This document shows, piece after piece, positions 22,441 to 35,102 of a DNA stretch of 64,000 nucleotides (its first letter is position 1; the number at the start of each line of letters is the position of its first letter). The translations under genes were made by a program, and so were the position numbers. Origin of the DNA: Deroplatys truncata (Eukaryota > Arthropoda > Insecta > Mantodea > Mantidae). A model generated the notes under the pieces. That model did no database searches, was not told where the DNA came from, and saw only the letters and a program-made list of their open reading frames with translations. Where the stretch lies: positions 457,768,321 to 457,832,320 of the forward strand of contig CM060990.1 in assembly GCA_030765065.1 (NCBI GenBank). The letters run 5' to 3'.

Positions 22441-24495
22441 ATGAAGCGGGACTGTTTATGTTGGTACTGACAAAAGCTAAGCACAACCCCTACCAGCGTG
22501 ACCACTTCTGATTTTGAGGATAATTCTAGCCACTGTATTAGCAAGATACTCTACCTCCCTGTAACAGGAAAACCTTGGTCCTCTTGGTTGATGCCCTGTG
22601 TTGCGGTTTCTGGTCTCTGAATTATATTATTATGTAAAATTCTTGTTTGATATTGATTTATATGTCTATATAGTGTGTGTGGTATATCCCCTTCCATCCC
22701 CAAAAGTAGGTATGGCCGAATTGCCAAGGGTAACATTACAACTTAAACCTTATATTTCTGTTCTACACTACCGTTATCTTAATGCCGGTTTTCTTATTGC
22801 CGTTTAGTAGCAGCAACCTTCGTCTCCGTGGCGCTGATGAAAGCTCTTATATCCTTAAACGCCGTAGATGTTATTCAGTTAAACCAGACATGCAAATGTT
22901 TCTTTACCCTTTCTCTAGAAGACCGAATTATATGTAATTGTTTTAGCCCTTCCTTGTATACCAATAGTAGCGAAACTCTTTTTAGAGGGGTATCCGAACC
23001 ACTCCTCCATCTTCACATAGATTATAAACATCGCTCATTGGTTAATCTATTTGTCACTTAATTGTTTTTCAGACCAGTCACATAGAAAACTGATACCGAC
23101 CGGGCAGTCAAAAGTTGGTTACCTGAAGGTGGAAACCTTACGGAGAGAAAAAACGCTATGGCGATCTAAGGAAATGGATCACTTTTTATGCGACAGTGTA
23201 CGTGGTAGAGAAGGTAAAAAGCCGTTTAAGGCACAGGAGTTTCTCTTGGGTAAGCTCCATTCCAAAGGCATAGTCCCTTCTACTAGAACTTCACCGGTTT
23301 ACTGCCGATTTTATAAGCTTTTATTGTACAGTCCGGTGCGAAAAACCGTGCGGATGCATTTGGTTTCCTATAGTGTTTTTCTTTATTTAATGTTGGCAGA
23401 ATCCCTGTATCAGTTGTGTTCCATACCTACTCAGATGTGCTAATCTCTTATTGGTTTGAACGAAGTGAGCACGAAAGGGTTGAGAATGGGAAGCAAGGTA
23501 CTAGCCAGACACTCGCCAAATCTGTCCATCTCTTCTTGGTTTGATGTCAAAAGTCTGGCACTCAAAACCTAACCAATGAACGGTTGTCGATTTCCGGCTC
23601 AGGAATGAAGGAAGCCGGGGGAGGGAGTAAGGCAAAAATTATGAGGTAGACGGGTGGATGGATGGATGAATGGATACTTATTTTTATCTTTTAGAGCTTA
23701 CAAGCCATAAGAGTCACATAAAACTATAACTTAAATTTAAGTACATGCAAATCACAACCACATGCTTTAATTACAAGTAATTAATAAACTGAAGTGGTTG
23801 CATGAATTTGGCTTGTAAACAATTTCCTCTTTATAATGCATGTAATTTGAAAGGAATAAAGGATATGGTCAAACAAACCGAAAATTATTGCTCTTAATGG
23901 ACAAGTGTTATAGAGCAACGAGGGCTATGGAGCTATGGATTATCTTCAGGAACAGCGTCAAACTTGTGGAGTAAATACCAAAATGTGGTTACTGGACACG
24001 CAAAGCAGCCGGCGTATTTAATTATAAATACATAAAGCAGTCCGCATGGCACCAGCCGCTCCAAAAACATATCACAACGGGATACAAAACAAAATGAAAG
24101 GATATGTGAAGAAAACAGTTTAATAAATAAGGTTTTCAGGATAGTTAAAGCATTTTCCTTTGCATAATTCATTTAATAAGTTAGGGCATTATGGGCTTAT
24201 CATTACTATTATTATTAATCTTCTACTAATAATTGTTGGCAAAGCAAACAGACATATTGATTTTTAATTATAAAACATAACTAACAAACAAACATGGTAA
24301 GGAACTGAGTTACACGAAATGAACCACGTAAAACGAAAAAGCATTACAAAAATGTCGCAAAGAGTTTTCGCATTACTTGGGAAGGTTTGTCAACCTCCTT
24401 TATATTTATTTTCTTGCAAAAAGTGGATAATAACATGTATTTAAGAGAATACTAATTCCGAATTAACTATGGAAGTGTAGAAGCAGAACAAAAAC
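22441..24495. other. No gene recognised
   Basis: Several frames of 60-130 codons occur; the longest is 23051-23443 on the plus strand. None has a family motif I recognise, and the region has no splice-flanked exon I would defend. A GGAT-type microsatellite (about 23655-23680) is present. Confidence 0.35.
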
Positions 24496-24499
24496 TTCA

Positions 24500-24725
24500 A
24501 TGCCCTAGCCGGGATTAGAACGACTGACTTTCAGTTTCCCTCGCAACGCTGCTCCATCGTCTGAGCTACGATGTCAGCATGTTAACATACCGTGAAATTC
24601 TCCATATGACTCCAATTTTCCCGGTAAAAACAAGGCACCTTTAACTTCTCTTGAGATAACATACCGCAATGTCGACTTACATAACTTTTCAGCTTACGGA
24701 AGAACAATTAATAATAATGAATTGA
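24500..24725 (-). repeat. tRNA-derived SINE, family B, old copy
   Basis: Read on the minus strand: ATCGTAGCTCAGACGATGGAGC (tRNA-like head with box A), GTCGTTCTAATCCCGGCTAG (box B region) and GGGCATTGAAG. The 5' extension CCGGGAAAATTGGAGTCATATG matches the extension of the copies at 51.2-51.7 kb. It is more diverged than those copies. Confidence 0.7.
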
Positions 24726-25265
24726 TTATGTTTTCTCCACGAATCTAAAACTGCCTAGGATCCTAGCCTCTAGTGCACATCCACCATAAGAAAAAACTAT
24801 GCAAAAGCCGCCAATCAAATTGGATTGGTAGAACTAGATAAGGGGTGGGGTGGGGCCACGAAAGGGCAGGAACTACTTTACTAATCCCTTGCCAACTTAA
24901 CACACAGTTCAGTATATCAAAGCAATTTTTGCACTCAAGTGTAGACTGTACTTTGCTACTTACCTATTCCCGAAACCCCTAAATACCTTTGACATGAAGC
25001 CAATGTAAAATCAATCAAAATGGCGGATCTAAGCAACGATAGGCTATAATAAATTCAGAGACACGCCTTTACTCAAAATGCCACAGTAAGGAAATTAAAT
25101 ATTTCTACTCTGCGATGAATCACGTCTGGTACATATGATATGCGGTACATAATGCTTGTGCATTTTGACTACTAGAATTAAAACGTGCAATAGAGACTTA
25201 AAGGCTATAATATACAAGCATAGCTTCAAATTATAAATAGGATATGGTATAGTATAAAGCTAGAT
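24726..25265. other. No gene recognised
   Basis: AT-rich spacer between the SINE and the Penelope-like element. Confidence 0.4.
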
Positions 25266-25269
25266 TACA

Positions 25270-27306
25270 TAATGGCGTAGGCTTTCACGGCTGAAGTCTA
25301 TGTCTCTAAAATTATTTTATCCGGGCTTTCAAAATTATTTTCTCCGGGTAGTTCATTGTTTTTAATAAAACCTAAAGTTTAGGCTGTGGAGGACTGATGT
25401 GGGTCGGGCTCTGCATGTCTGTATATAAGTAAATGCTGATCGTCTTAGAAGCTCTACCACTTTGAATATATGGCTTAAAGAAGGTCTCGAAAAGAATACT
25501 TTACTGCGTCAGATTAAAAGTATGATTGGATCTCCAACTTACAATATAGAAACTATACTTCTACTTTACTAATCCCCACGTGGGCTAATCTGATAGCCGC
25601 TTAAGAGACTTCGTGGAAAAGCTACTAGCATACAATGAATCCGACGGATATTTTATTCTGCTTCGACATTACTTCTCTTTCCACGATGGCTCCTACGGAT
25701 ATGTCAACCAGTCTTGAGCATACTTGACTACGACATACGAATATTTTATGTGAAATACTAATTTTGTAAGAAAATATATGGGTATTGTCATGGGAAGCGC
25801 ACAAGATACAGTGGTAGCCATAATTTTTACGAGAACTTGGAAACTAATGCTTTGGAAACTGCAGAAAATTAACGTGTTGTTGGTATTGGTACGTCGATGA
25901 CGTTTCTTTGACGTATAACCCTATGGACAAAGGTCCTTAGACGATATTTCAGTATATTTAAGGGACATCCACACTGCGATTCAATTTACTGTGGAAAAGA
26001 AAGAAAATTATAAACTTTTCCCCTAATTATTATAATATTCAAACAATCTAATGTTATATGCGAACATAAGGCACGAGGAACAGTTACACATACAGATCGA
26101 TTTTTATGCAAAGCTTGAAATCGTCAATACAAGCAGAACGGCGCCATCAAAGCTCTACTAGATTGAGTGAAATTAATTTTTCAGCTGAAGTTTTTAAAGG
26201 AGTAATTGCAATATTTGGAAAACAGCTTTCAATGGAATTGTTGCTCTGCTAAAGAATTGAATAGATCTATGCGGCAAAAACGGAAGTCAAACAAAATTTC
26301 AGATTCTTCTAGGTGCACTTAACTCATATGCATAACGTTACAGTTCGCATTGGCAAGGTTATAAAAAGTATAAAATTAAAACTATATAAACCAACAATGA
26401 AAGTGCAGCAGATTCTACATTTGATCAAGGGTGCTGCCGATCCTCTTATAGCGGTGGGCTTATATAAAATTCCATGTAGCTCTGGAAAAGTGTATATAGA
26501 GACAACAAATCGCAGCCTAAATGAGCACAAAGAAACTGGCATATAGGACAAATAGAAAAATCTGCAGTTGTGGACCACGTGGTATCCTTAGACAGCCATT
26601 GGATGATAAAGCAAAAAACACTGAAGTCCTCTCCAAAATAAATCATCATAGGGTATACAACGGAGGGGGAAACCTCACACACTGCGACCTGCAGAGATCT
26701 ATGACGTTACTACCCCCAATAGGGAAGAGATGAGGTGAAGGAACCATAGGAGACCACAGGCTGCAGGCAGACAGGCCACAGAGACGCGTGGAGGTCCCTA
26801 ACAGTTCCTGGCGCGAAAACCCGACCCATATTGGAACTGCCCGAAGAGGGTGGTGAACGATCTGTCCAACCAGGCAGCCCTCTAGCGTCCACGGGGAATA
26901 CTCTTTCCTTGAAGCAAGCATCCGCGACAACTGTCCGGCACCCCCACCAGGAAACCTAGAAGCATACGTGAAAAGTGAGAAGGAAACGGAATGAAAGAGA
27001 AATAAGGGAAAGAAATCGTGGTAAATGAGAACCACTGCAGCATTCGCCTACCGAACAGGGAAAACCACGAAACACCAAGACCAGAGTGGAGGGTCGATGG
27101 GATCCAACCCGGGAACTCCTGAATACGAGCTTCACACATTACCCGAAGACAACTGTGTCGGTAATCATTATTATACTAAACTACATGGAGAGGCAGTGGA
27201 AGAATATAAACATGCTAACAATATAAATCAGAAGAGGAAGGACGGAGGTGGGATTGATCGTGGATTCCTGTACTTAACGAATATTTTCCCCGATGAAAGT
27301 CAGTAA
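25270..27306 (+). pseudogene. Penelope-like retroelement remnant (RT + GIY-YIG), split by a SINE
   Basis: Penelope-like elements encode a reverse transcriptase fused to a GIY-YIG endonuclease. The first part, GGCGTAGGCTTTCACGGCTG (25275), resembles terminal sequence of such elements. RT pieces follow: IGSPTYN (about 25525), a degraded FDIxSL region (about 25660), MGIVMGSAQ (about 25778-25804), the catalytic WYWYVDDVS (about 25883-25909), then DIHTAIQFTVE (about 25965-25997) and VTHTDRFL (about 26083-26107). Next come LYKPTMKVQQI (about 26382-26415) and the GIY-YIG core GLYKIPCSSGKVYIE (about 26457-26501). The C-terminal NHYYTKLHGEAVEEYKHANN resumes at about 27162, after the SINE, and runs to a stop at 27306. 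Stops and shifts occur throughout. Confidence 0.85.
26651..27155 (-). repeat. tRNA-derived SINE, family A, copy 2, inserted in the Penelope-like element
   Basis: Read on the minus strand: head with AATGTGTGAAGCTCGTATTC, box B at TTCCCGGGTTGGATCCC, then GTGTTTCGTGGTTTTCCCTG, TTTACCACGATTTC and TATGCTTCTAGGTTTCCTGG. These match the copy at 9325-9780 block for block. The flanks AATCATCATA (26641) and AATCATTATT (27161) look like an imperfect target-site duplication. The 129-codon minus-strand frame at 26646-27035 is SINE, not a gene. Confidence 0.8.
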
Positions 27307-27990
27307 TGAAGTGCCTCCCCTCCTTTCCGTTCCAAGAATTTCAGCACTATGGACCCATTGCATCGAGGTAGCATTACATATATAGGTCTATACTGTGTAC
27401 ATGTATACTGGGGTATTTATCTTAGTGGCTGATAGGGCATTTTTTTACCGTCTAAGAATTTCTTTCTTTCTTTTTTATACGTAGGCGATAAAGCTCAGTA
27501 GTAATTAAGGAAGTTTCTTTGCTTGAATAAATCATTTGATTGCTGTTATCTTAGAAGCAATTGACGTAAAGTGGGGCCAAAAGTAAGAATCACCGCATGG
27601 GACGCAACAAATATTACTTGGAGTATCAGTTATGGCAGGGTAGAATTCTGTAGTGCTTGTGCTTGTGGCAGGGCAAAGACAGAACGTCTCTTAAAACCTT
27701 GTAGACCGAGTCAGTTCCTATAAATACTTATAACCAAGCATAGGAATTTCTATGCATTAAAGCCAGGAGGGAAGGAAATAAGTTTGAACCGTCAATGGAC
27801 TATAGCAGGGAGGGCGCAGATAACAAACTATCCTCCTAACCTCGTACAGTCTTTCGGCGTTTGCAATAGCACTCTGATCGGTTTTACCTGCTAGTCAGTG
27901 ACTCTTGACTCCATTTGTTTTGCATTCTTTGTGGTGATAAATTGAGAAGCCAACTGCTTAAGAATTTCTACGCCTGTTTATAACTTTTAG
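27307..27990. other. No gene recognised
   Basis: Flank of the Penelope-like element with no coding motifs. Confidence 0.4.
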
Positions 27991-27991
27991 C

Positions 27992-28158
27992 AGTGTTTAA
28001 CACCCGCTCTTACTACATATGGCACCACAGAGTGGACATGATGGTATATGAAATAAAGTGATTATTGGGAATGGAAATGCGAGAAGGAAACGTTCCAGTC
28101 CTAAGTATTTAGAAGTTGTGAGGACTGAGGAAAACCTGGAAGAAAACTCAGGGAGGAT
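27992..28158 (+). repeat. Dispersed repeat family E, copy 1
   Basis: Matches the reverse complement of 47850-48005: AGTGTTTAACACCCGC, TTACTACATATGGCAC, ATGAAATAAA, AAGGAAACGTTCCAG, GGAAAACCTGGA and AAAACTCA occur in the same order in both. Confidence 0.6.
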
Positions 28159-31100
28159 GGTTCTAGCGGAATTTTAACTACGGACTTCCTGTTCATCAGT
28201 CTTAATGACCTCGACTACTCATGTCGGTATTATAACATTCATTGCTGTGCTGTGGGGAATAATGGCAGCAGAACCATAATATGTAAGAGGGTTTAATATC
28301 ATGGTTGGTATGGTTCACCCGTATGATGAGTAAATAATACATGTTAAAGGTTTGTTGTCTTGTTTCTGGATTTGTTGTCGTTTGCGAGATATTCCGTGTA
28401 ACATGCGTCGTGTTTACCGGTTTTGGCTACTTTTTCAAAGCAAAAATTAAAGAAATAACTGCCCGTTTGAGACCATCTTAAAACTGTAGTTTTTGATAAT
28501 CGATTGTGTCAGAAAAATATGTTTCGAATTTTCCAATCATGTTCATACTCTTCCCTTTCTTACGGTACGAATGTAGAGACGAGTGAGTAACTCAACGAGC
28601 GCTTCCTACTTCTTACAATAAAGCAAATTATATGTTATATTACGTCGAGCAACCTTTGCATTTCACGGATGGACTCGTAAGTCTACAGATAGGAGACCAT
28701 TCACTGAAATGGGTATACTTTATACACAAAAGCTTATGTTTTTACGAAACCATTCATAAGCATAAGTTCTACTTTGAAACCTAAAGTGAAATGAAATCAG
28801 AATACAAACACGTAAATTATCATTTGTGGCTGTAAGAATAAATGTACACTTTTCAGCCAAGCCTTCGTGCATCTGACCTTAATGTGCGAAGAAGGGTATA
28901 AAAGAATCATTAATTATTATAATGAAGAAACTGGACCTATATTTTTTATGGGTAGTACCCAGGCTCACTTGAAGTACTTAACAAAATATTGTTACCACGC
29001 CAATCCAACTGCAGTGAAGTGGAAAATGTATACCCGTGCAGATGATTTGTTATCTTAGATAGTTTCGGTGTCTGATTTTGTCGCATGTTTGTTCTGCTCT
29101 TAGTAACCAACTCTGGACAACGCTATCGGACATGGAAAGTGTTGCATATAGCGCACATAAGGCTCATTGATATATCGTGTTATTGTTGACAACATGAATG
29201 TATTTAATGGTTGGAGTTACAGGATTCCTACACATGACAAATGGTTTCACTGCAGTATTCAGTTAATGAATAACTGCTATGGAAATCTTCTTGTAATTTG
29301 GTCATTTGTGGTGATTTCTTCACGCTGTCAGATTTGGACATTCTCATACTTTGTATACAGAGCAGCGCACAGAGTATTTGCTGAGCTAAATTGCCTAAAG
29401 GCAGATCCAACACAATAACTTCAGATAAACGACAGTACACAGACCCAAACCGGAGAAGTCGCTGGATGTTGGGATTCAGATAATGGCTGTTAATCCAGCG
29501 TTCAATGTCCATTACCCCATCCTCCTTGTGAATATGTATATAGTTCGAAATGTGCATGGTCGACCAGCTGTTCTCGTCAAAAGTGTAGAGAATAGGGCAA
29601 GTACGCTTTACTGATGTATTTGGTATTCCTCCAAGCACGCATGCTGATTCTGTGGATAAATGCAGGATGTTTAAAGGTTACAGTTAGTATTTAATGACAC
29701 AATACACACAAATACAAAGAAGCAGTGATTTACTAAATATTGACTTAGGTGTATTGATATTCAGTACACAGAATACACACTGAAACATCTCCGAAAGCCA
29801 GTACACTGGTTCATTTTCATCATGGCTCTATTTTATTGCTTTTAAACTTTAATTACAAGCACTGGTAACAACGCTACCTTTATGTCCATAACTATTGGTG
29901 ATTTATACAAATTCAGTACGACTTAGTTTGTCAGCTAAGCATTAAGTTGTCGGCAATTACTTACGAAACCTATTTTATGTATATGTTAATTACAGGTTCA
30001 GAAAAACAGTGTACAAGAAATTATATAGCAGAAAGGGAGTACCAAAGTAAGTGCTTTTTAAATGCGAATAAGGGGTCGCAGATGCAGTATAATATCAGGA
30101 ATACTGCATGAACATAATTGAAATATGAATTATTGAAACATGCTGATTTTCCAGTCAAAATGAAACGTAACTCAAATGGCAAATGAGTACATACTGTCTC
30201 AGCTAATGAGTACCGGAGTACAATGAGAAATCAGACATTACTGCGCATACTGAAATGTACGATTTGTACTGAACAACACGAGTGTCCGGTATTACCGTAC
30301 CATCAATAGGTTTCACAACACAAATCCGGAATTGAACATCTGACACAGCTAGAGACGGTGACTAGTATTATACAAGAGTGCGTTTTGTTTACATTTTACG
30401 CCCCACAAACTGGTTTCACAATCGGAGACACTAACCTCACGGATTTAATGTTGACTCATGTAGCGCAGTAAAATGATCCTGCGACTCATTGTCCCTATCC
30501 TCAAAATGCTTATTTTGGTATTGCCTTTCTACTCTACAACTTTCTGCACATCATTTTTCCACACTATTCACAATCCGCCTCTATTAGGCAAACACGTAAC
30601 CACATGTTCGCATTTTGTGGACTGGGAACATTTAATATCACAAAAGCTGAAAATTGTTTGAGGATGGTTTAGGAAATGCACAAATTTGGTCAGATGACAG
30701 TAATCAAGTCAAAATACTTCCGATGTTTCTCTGGGCATATTTGTAAAGAACAAATTTAATAAACTGGACCAGTAGAAGCATTTTCCCGCTCAAAAAATGT
30801 CAGTTTTAGTGGAACATTAACATGATGATTTCAGTATATAAAATTTGCGTACTGTAAAATATAGTGGCGTAACGATGGTGGCTACGCCATTAGCGCCTTT
30901 AGCAGACGTCACGTAAAAGGGGGCGTAGTACAGGAAGACATCGAGAGCTGACGGTAACAGGAAGGGTGGTGAATGGGTGACATTATCAGACATGTAATTT
31001 CTGTTTCCAAACTTTCTAATATTTAGTCTGTCTAATATAAACTAAACTACATTACAAAGAGAAAGAATAGATCAGTTTGTGGGTTTACTTGACTGACGGA

Positions 31101-31640
31101 GCAAGTCCGACAGTACATCTTCATCGTGCCTGGCACCTATGGCAAGGTTGCAAATTAGCACTAAGTATATTTAAGGAACTGGCCAGCAAAGAGTCCTTCT
31201 AGGCACGAGATCGGTCGATACAACACCGTCAAAAGATCCTAAGATTAAATACCCACAAAATACTGATTATTGCCTAGCTATTAATTGACGTAAACGTATG
31301 TCAGCAGAAATTACACAACTCATCCCGTGCTGGACATTGAGTGAACTTTACCCTAAACCACATGCCACCAAACCTCTGCGTACTTCTACATCCGGGAAAT
31401 AATTCGCAAGAAATCTAAAGATTTTCTGGATTTGTTTAAACAAGGATTGTCCGAAATATCTCGAACTCTATAAAATAATATTTACGCTTTCTTTTAACAT
31501 AAAATTATAACCGTCACAATATGAGTATTTTCAGAGCTGTGTTTTCAATTAATACTATACGTAACATAATCACATGTTCTTAAGACAACTACATTCCTAA
31601 ATTTAACATGGGTAATATAATTAGTTATAACGGTTGTATA
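28159..31640. other. No gene recognised; overlapping open frames at 29.2-29.6 kb
   Basis: The longest frames are 29228-29638 on the minus strand (136 codons) and 29167-29418 on the plus strand (83 codons); they overlap and cannot both be coding. Neither shows a motif I recognise. The minus-strand frame has ordinary residue composition rather than low complexity, so a decayed gene or exon is possible but not supported. The remainder is AT-rich. Confidence 0.3.
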
Positions 31641-31645
31641 ATGTA

Positions 31646-31672
31646 AATAATAATAATAATAATAATAATATA
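31646..31672. repeat. (AAT)n microsatellite
   Basis: About nine AAT units at the downstream edge of the Mutator-like remnant. Confidence 0.85.
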
Positions 31673-31734
31673 TTAGCATAAATAAATGTGTTCACAATTT
31701 GCGCCTTCACAATTCGCATTCTGTTCAACGTCCT

Positions 31735-33240
31735 TACAGTTTTCACAGTATTCAAACCTGCTGACACACTACGATTTTCCAACACTTGTAGTCTTGCGGT
31801 GTATCAATCTTAAATGCAATAACTGCATGATAAATACCTAATTGTAGTGTTGCCGTACCCTCAAATACATTTTTTTGGGATTCTTGATCACACGTTATTA
31901 AACTATTCATTCGTGTTTTGAGTTTTTCCTTTCAAGCACTCCCTTAGTAACTCTGGGTGTGATAGATCCAGAAATACAGGCTTAATTACAAGCATAACGG
32001 CCTTAGATATTGCAATTTTATGTGAAAATGTACCTAATATACCAGCCTTTTGGTCTTATGCTATCCAAATTATCCTTCATTCTTGACAGCCATGTCATAA
32101 TAGCTTGTGAGCTCATCAATGGCTTTCTCTGTCAGTCGAAGCTTTATGCTAAATCTATCCTAAAAACGTTGTTGCCCAGCTGTTGTTGAATGTTCCATAA
32201 ACGTCTGCCCATCCGATTTTGCTCATGATTTATACATTCTAATTTTTTAATTATCAAATTACCACAAGCCATGCTCTCTGACACTGTCTTATAAGTTTTG
32301 GAGTCACCATCACCAAGTGATTGTGCATAGCGAACACCTAGATTTTCTTCAGAAAGCTGGAACAGTTTCAGTGCGGAAGCAACTTACACCCCCTTGTCCC
32401 TTCATAGTTGTTTATGAAAAATTCGTTGTGATTTGATTCATAACTTGTCATTGTCTTTACCAGCTTGAACATAACAATATTTGGTCATAGCCTGTATGTC
32501 CAGAATTTTGCCACTGTCAATACCAGTGGCACATGCACATGCACTTCTTGATTGAAAACCTCTTTTGTGCCAAGACCCACCATAAGATATAGGTAGCTAA
32601 GTCAGTATTATTATCATTTTCTACTATACCTATAGATTCATTTGTAGCAATCTTCATTGATTCTTCATCTATATTTTTAATAACGTTTCCTAATATTGAT
32701 GTGTAACGAATAACGTTATTTGGTGGTTGGGAAGATTTAACATATCACAAATTACCTTGCCAGCTGAAAATATCTTTCTAATACATCTGAGTCCATAAAG
32801 TAACCTCAAATTATTTTCAAAAACCTAGTTTTTTCTCTTGTTTTCTGTCTGATGTGTAGAAACTCTTTATGCTCTCACAAACTGTGTACTTCATTGTAAG
32901 GTTTTTTTACCAAGCAGTTTCTTTTTTAAACATTTTCGCACAGTTTCACTTTCCCCCCACAAATATTACAACTGACAGTGTCACTAAAAACAGAATTTAA
33001 TGTATTAAAATTAATTAATGTATTAATATTTGTTTCATCTTCATTGATGTTAACATACTTTACTTTTATGTTTTGTAGTTTCCTGTTAGAAGCACATTCT
33101 TACCAGGATTGTTCAACACTAAATTTTTACCTTGTTTTACAGCTACATCTTGCTCTACCACAGGATATGTTCTATAATGTTGATTGCCTTGTTTTTTCTC
33201 TTTTTAAACACACCTTTGGTCTTTGTCATTGTGAAAGCAA
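31735..33240 (-). pseudogene. Mutator-like transposase remnant (PF20700-like 'Mutator' domain)
   Basis: Read on the minus strand, pieces appear in the order of the Mutator-like transposases common in invertebrates. SCNICGGKVKLC (about 32965) comes first. LRCIRKIFSAGKVICDMLNL (about 32795-32735) fits the 'R.xGKG...FC..MNLP' region. A GKILDIQAM-like stretch (about 32510) follows. SLGDGDSKTYKTVSESMACG (about 32325-32270) matches the conserved GDGDSK box. KLECINHEQNRMG comes next, then LTEKAIDELTSYY (about 32140-32100). ERKTQN plus SRIPKKCI/KNVFEG (about 31930-31880) matches the 'C..G.TQN.NES.N..IW...PK..F' box, and LQLGIYHAVIAF follows. Frameshifts and stops separate most blocks. The identification rests on several blocks in order, so I am fairly sure. 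Terminal repeats were not found. Confidence 0.8.
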
Positions 33241-33471
33241 CACAAAAGAATAAGCACAATGCAAGGATATACAAATAAGTCTAAGACATTGCCACTCTTT
33301 TATATATAAATACATTCTAACCGCCCAAATGTGACGGAGTAGTCAACATATGAATCAGAACGTTTTCTAAAATATAAGCCAAACTAAAGCCTTCTAGACC
33401 AAATTGTTCTTGAGTTATGCTCTGGTTTATAAAACCTTGCAGGAATTAAAAAATAGGTTTACAGTAATATA

Positions 33472-33837
33472 TACAGGGTGGACCATTTTTAAGTTTAGAC
33501 CTTAAAATATCTCCAAAACTAAGCGTTGTAGAAAGAACTGTCCTGAATAAAAGTTGCTTGATATTATAGGGGAAAGTAAATGCCATTAGTCGTGTTTTAT
33601 TTGGAGAACTTTTAATGGTCATTTTAGGGTAAATTTAAATTGACCAAAATTGTTGGTTTACATTTTAACAAATTAAATTGACCCTAAAATGACTATCATA
33701 ACGTCCTCCAAACACAACACGAGTAATGGCATTTACTTTCCCCCATAATATCAAGCAACTTTTATTCAGGACAGTTCTTTCTACAAGGCTTAGTTTTGGA
33801 GATATTTTAAGGTCTAAACTTAAATGGTCCAACCTTT
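33472..33837. mobile_element. Foldback/MITE-like element
   Basis: The left arm (about 33472-33645, starting CAGGGTGGACCATTTTTAAG) is the reverse complement of the right arm (about 33663-33837, ending CTTAAATGGTCCAACCTTTA). Arms are about 170 bp, and the centre is only about 20 bp. Shared inner blocks include AGGACAGTTCTTTCTAC and GGGAAAGTAAATGCC. TATA flanks both ends. It has no coding capacity, so it would be mobilised by an unknown transposase. Confidence 0.85.
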
Positions 33838-33839
33838 AT

Positions 33840-35100
33840 ATATATGTATATATAAATTAATTAAAATAGTGAATACTGACCTACTGTAATAAAGCACCAA
33901 ATTTATCGGAATGAATCATATTTGCATAATATAAAATGTAAAAATATAAACATTTATCATTTAGAGCGTTTATGACTCCCCTAAGATAGCAAAAATTGCC
34001 GAAATCATAAATATAGATTTGAATGTTATTCAACACTACAAATCTTATACTTTAGTTCAATGCAGGTTTTTTAACTATATGACCTTTTAGTGTATGTCAC
34101 ATTACGATTTAAGTGACTGTCTGTAAGCCTAGTTCCCATAAAGTTGTAAAAGCGACAAGTTTTATGAACATTAAGGTGAGCAAATCATTTAAGAGAGGCC
34201 TCACGAATCTTCAAATAATAAGTTAGCTGCAGGGGAGCAGACAAAAGCCGAAGACGTGCTTGCATATCCACAAAATGCCTTCTAAACAGATAAAATCAGA
34301 AGTAGTACTATTTTAAGGTTGTAATCTTTAAACTCTCGTTTCTCGGTTTTCATTTGCCGGCACGTTCTAGTTTGTTCCACACGATGTACTTTTCGGTATA
34401 AACGAATGACTTTTCATATACCTCCTTATAATCAACAGGATAAAAAATGATTAGACAAATTTTTGCTAACATGCTTAATTGTGACGTTATCAAACAATAA
34501 TACTCACATTGAGTAATTCCTTAAAAGCCTATAGTCTCATATGTTTTTTCTACCAAACTACTGCTATAATTAAACATTCATCTAGACAATTTATCAATGT
34601 CTAATTAAAGAGTCAAGTTATATGATATTATTTTTTAAAAATAATACTTACATGGCGTGGAGTATTTTCTTAAAACAGTAAAACAAACAATAAAAAATCA
34701 ATATCTCTGGAACTTATTTAAAATATTGTTGAACTTTGGTGCACTTTTACACATAGACACCTTTTCTCTTTTAATATCCTCATTTTTGGAGTCGAATTTA
34801 TCTATTTCAAATTTATTGACATATTGAAATGTTCCTAAGTTTTAATAAAAGTTTCTGGTGGGCTTGAGTAATGTTTTTATTCTTTTTTAAGGAACTGTAA
34901 CAGTTTATTTTTACCAGTTACATCACTTACATATAACATATGCAAAACATTGTATTAATGTACTTATAAGTTGCAATTTTACATATTACAAGAACTATTA
35001 AGTTCAATTCCTTGAATTACAATATCCTTATTGTCCACAGTAATATAAATAATAAGCCATATTTTGACCATTATTATACATTTTTTTATAAAATATTGCA
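33840..35100. other. No gene recognised; probably 3' flank of the piggyBac remnant
   Basis: Strongly AT-rich. If the piggyBac-like element has terminal repeats, one should lie here; I could not identify it. Confidence 0.4.
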
Positions 35101-35102
35101 TT

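Noticed and set aside
26646-27035. 129-codon minus-strand ORF
   Set aside because: It lies inside the family A SINE and matches non-coding SINE sequence at 9.4-9.7 kb.
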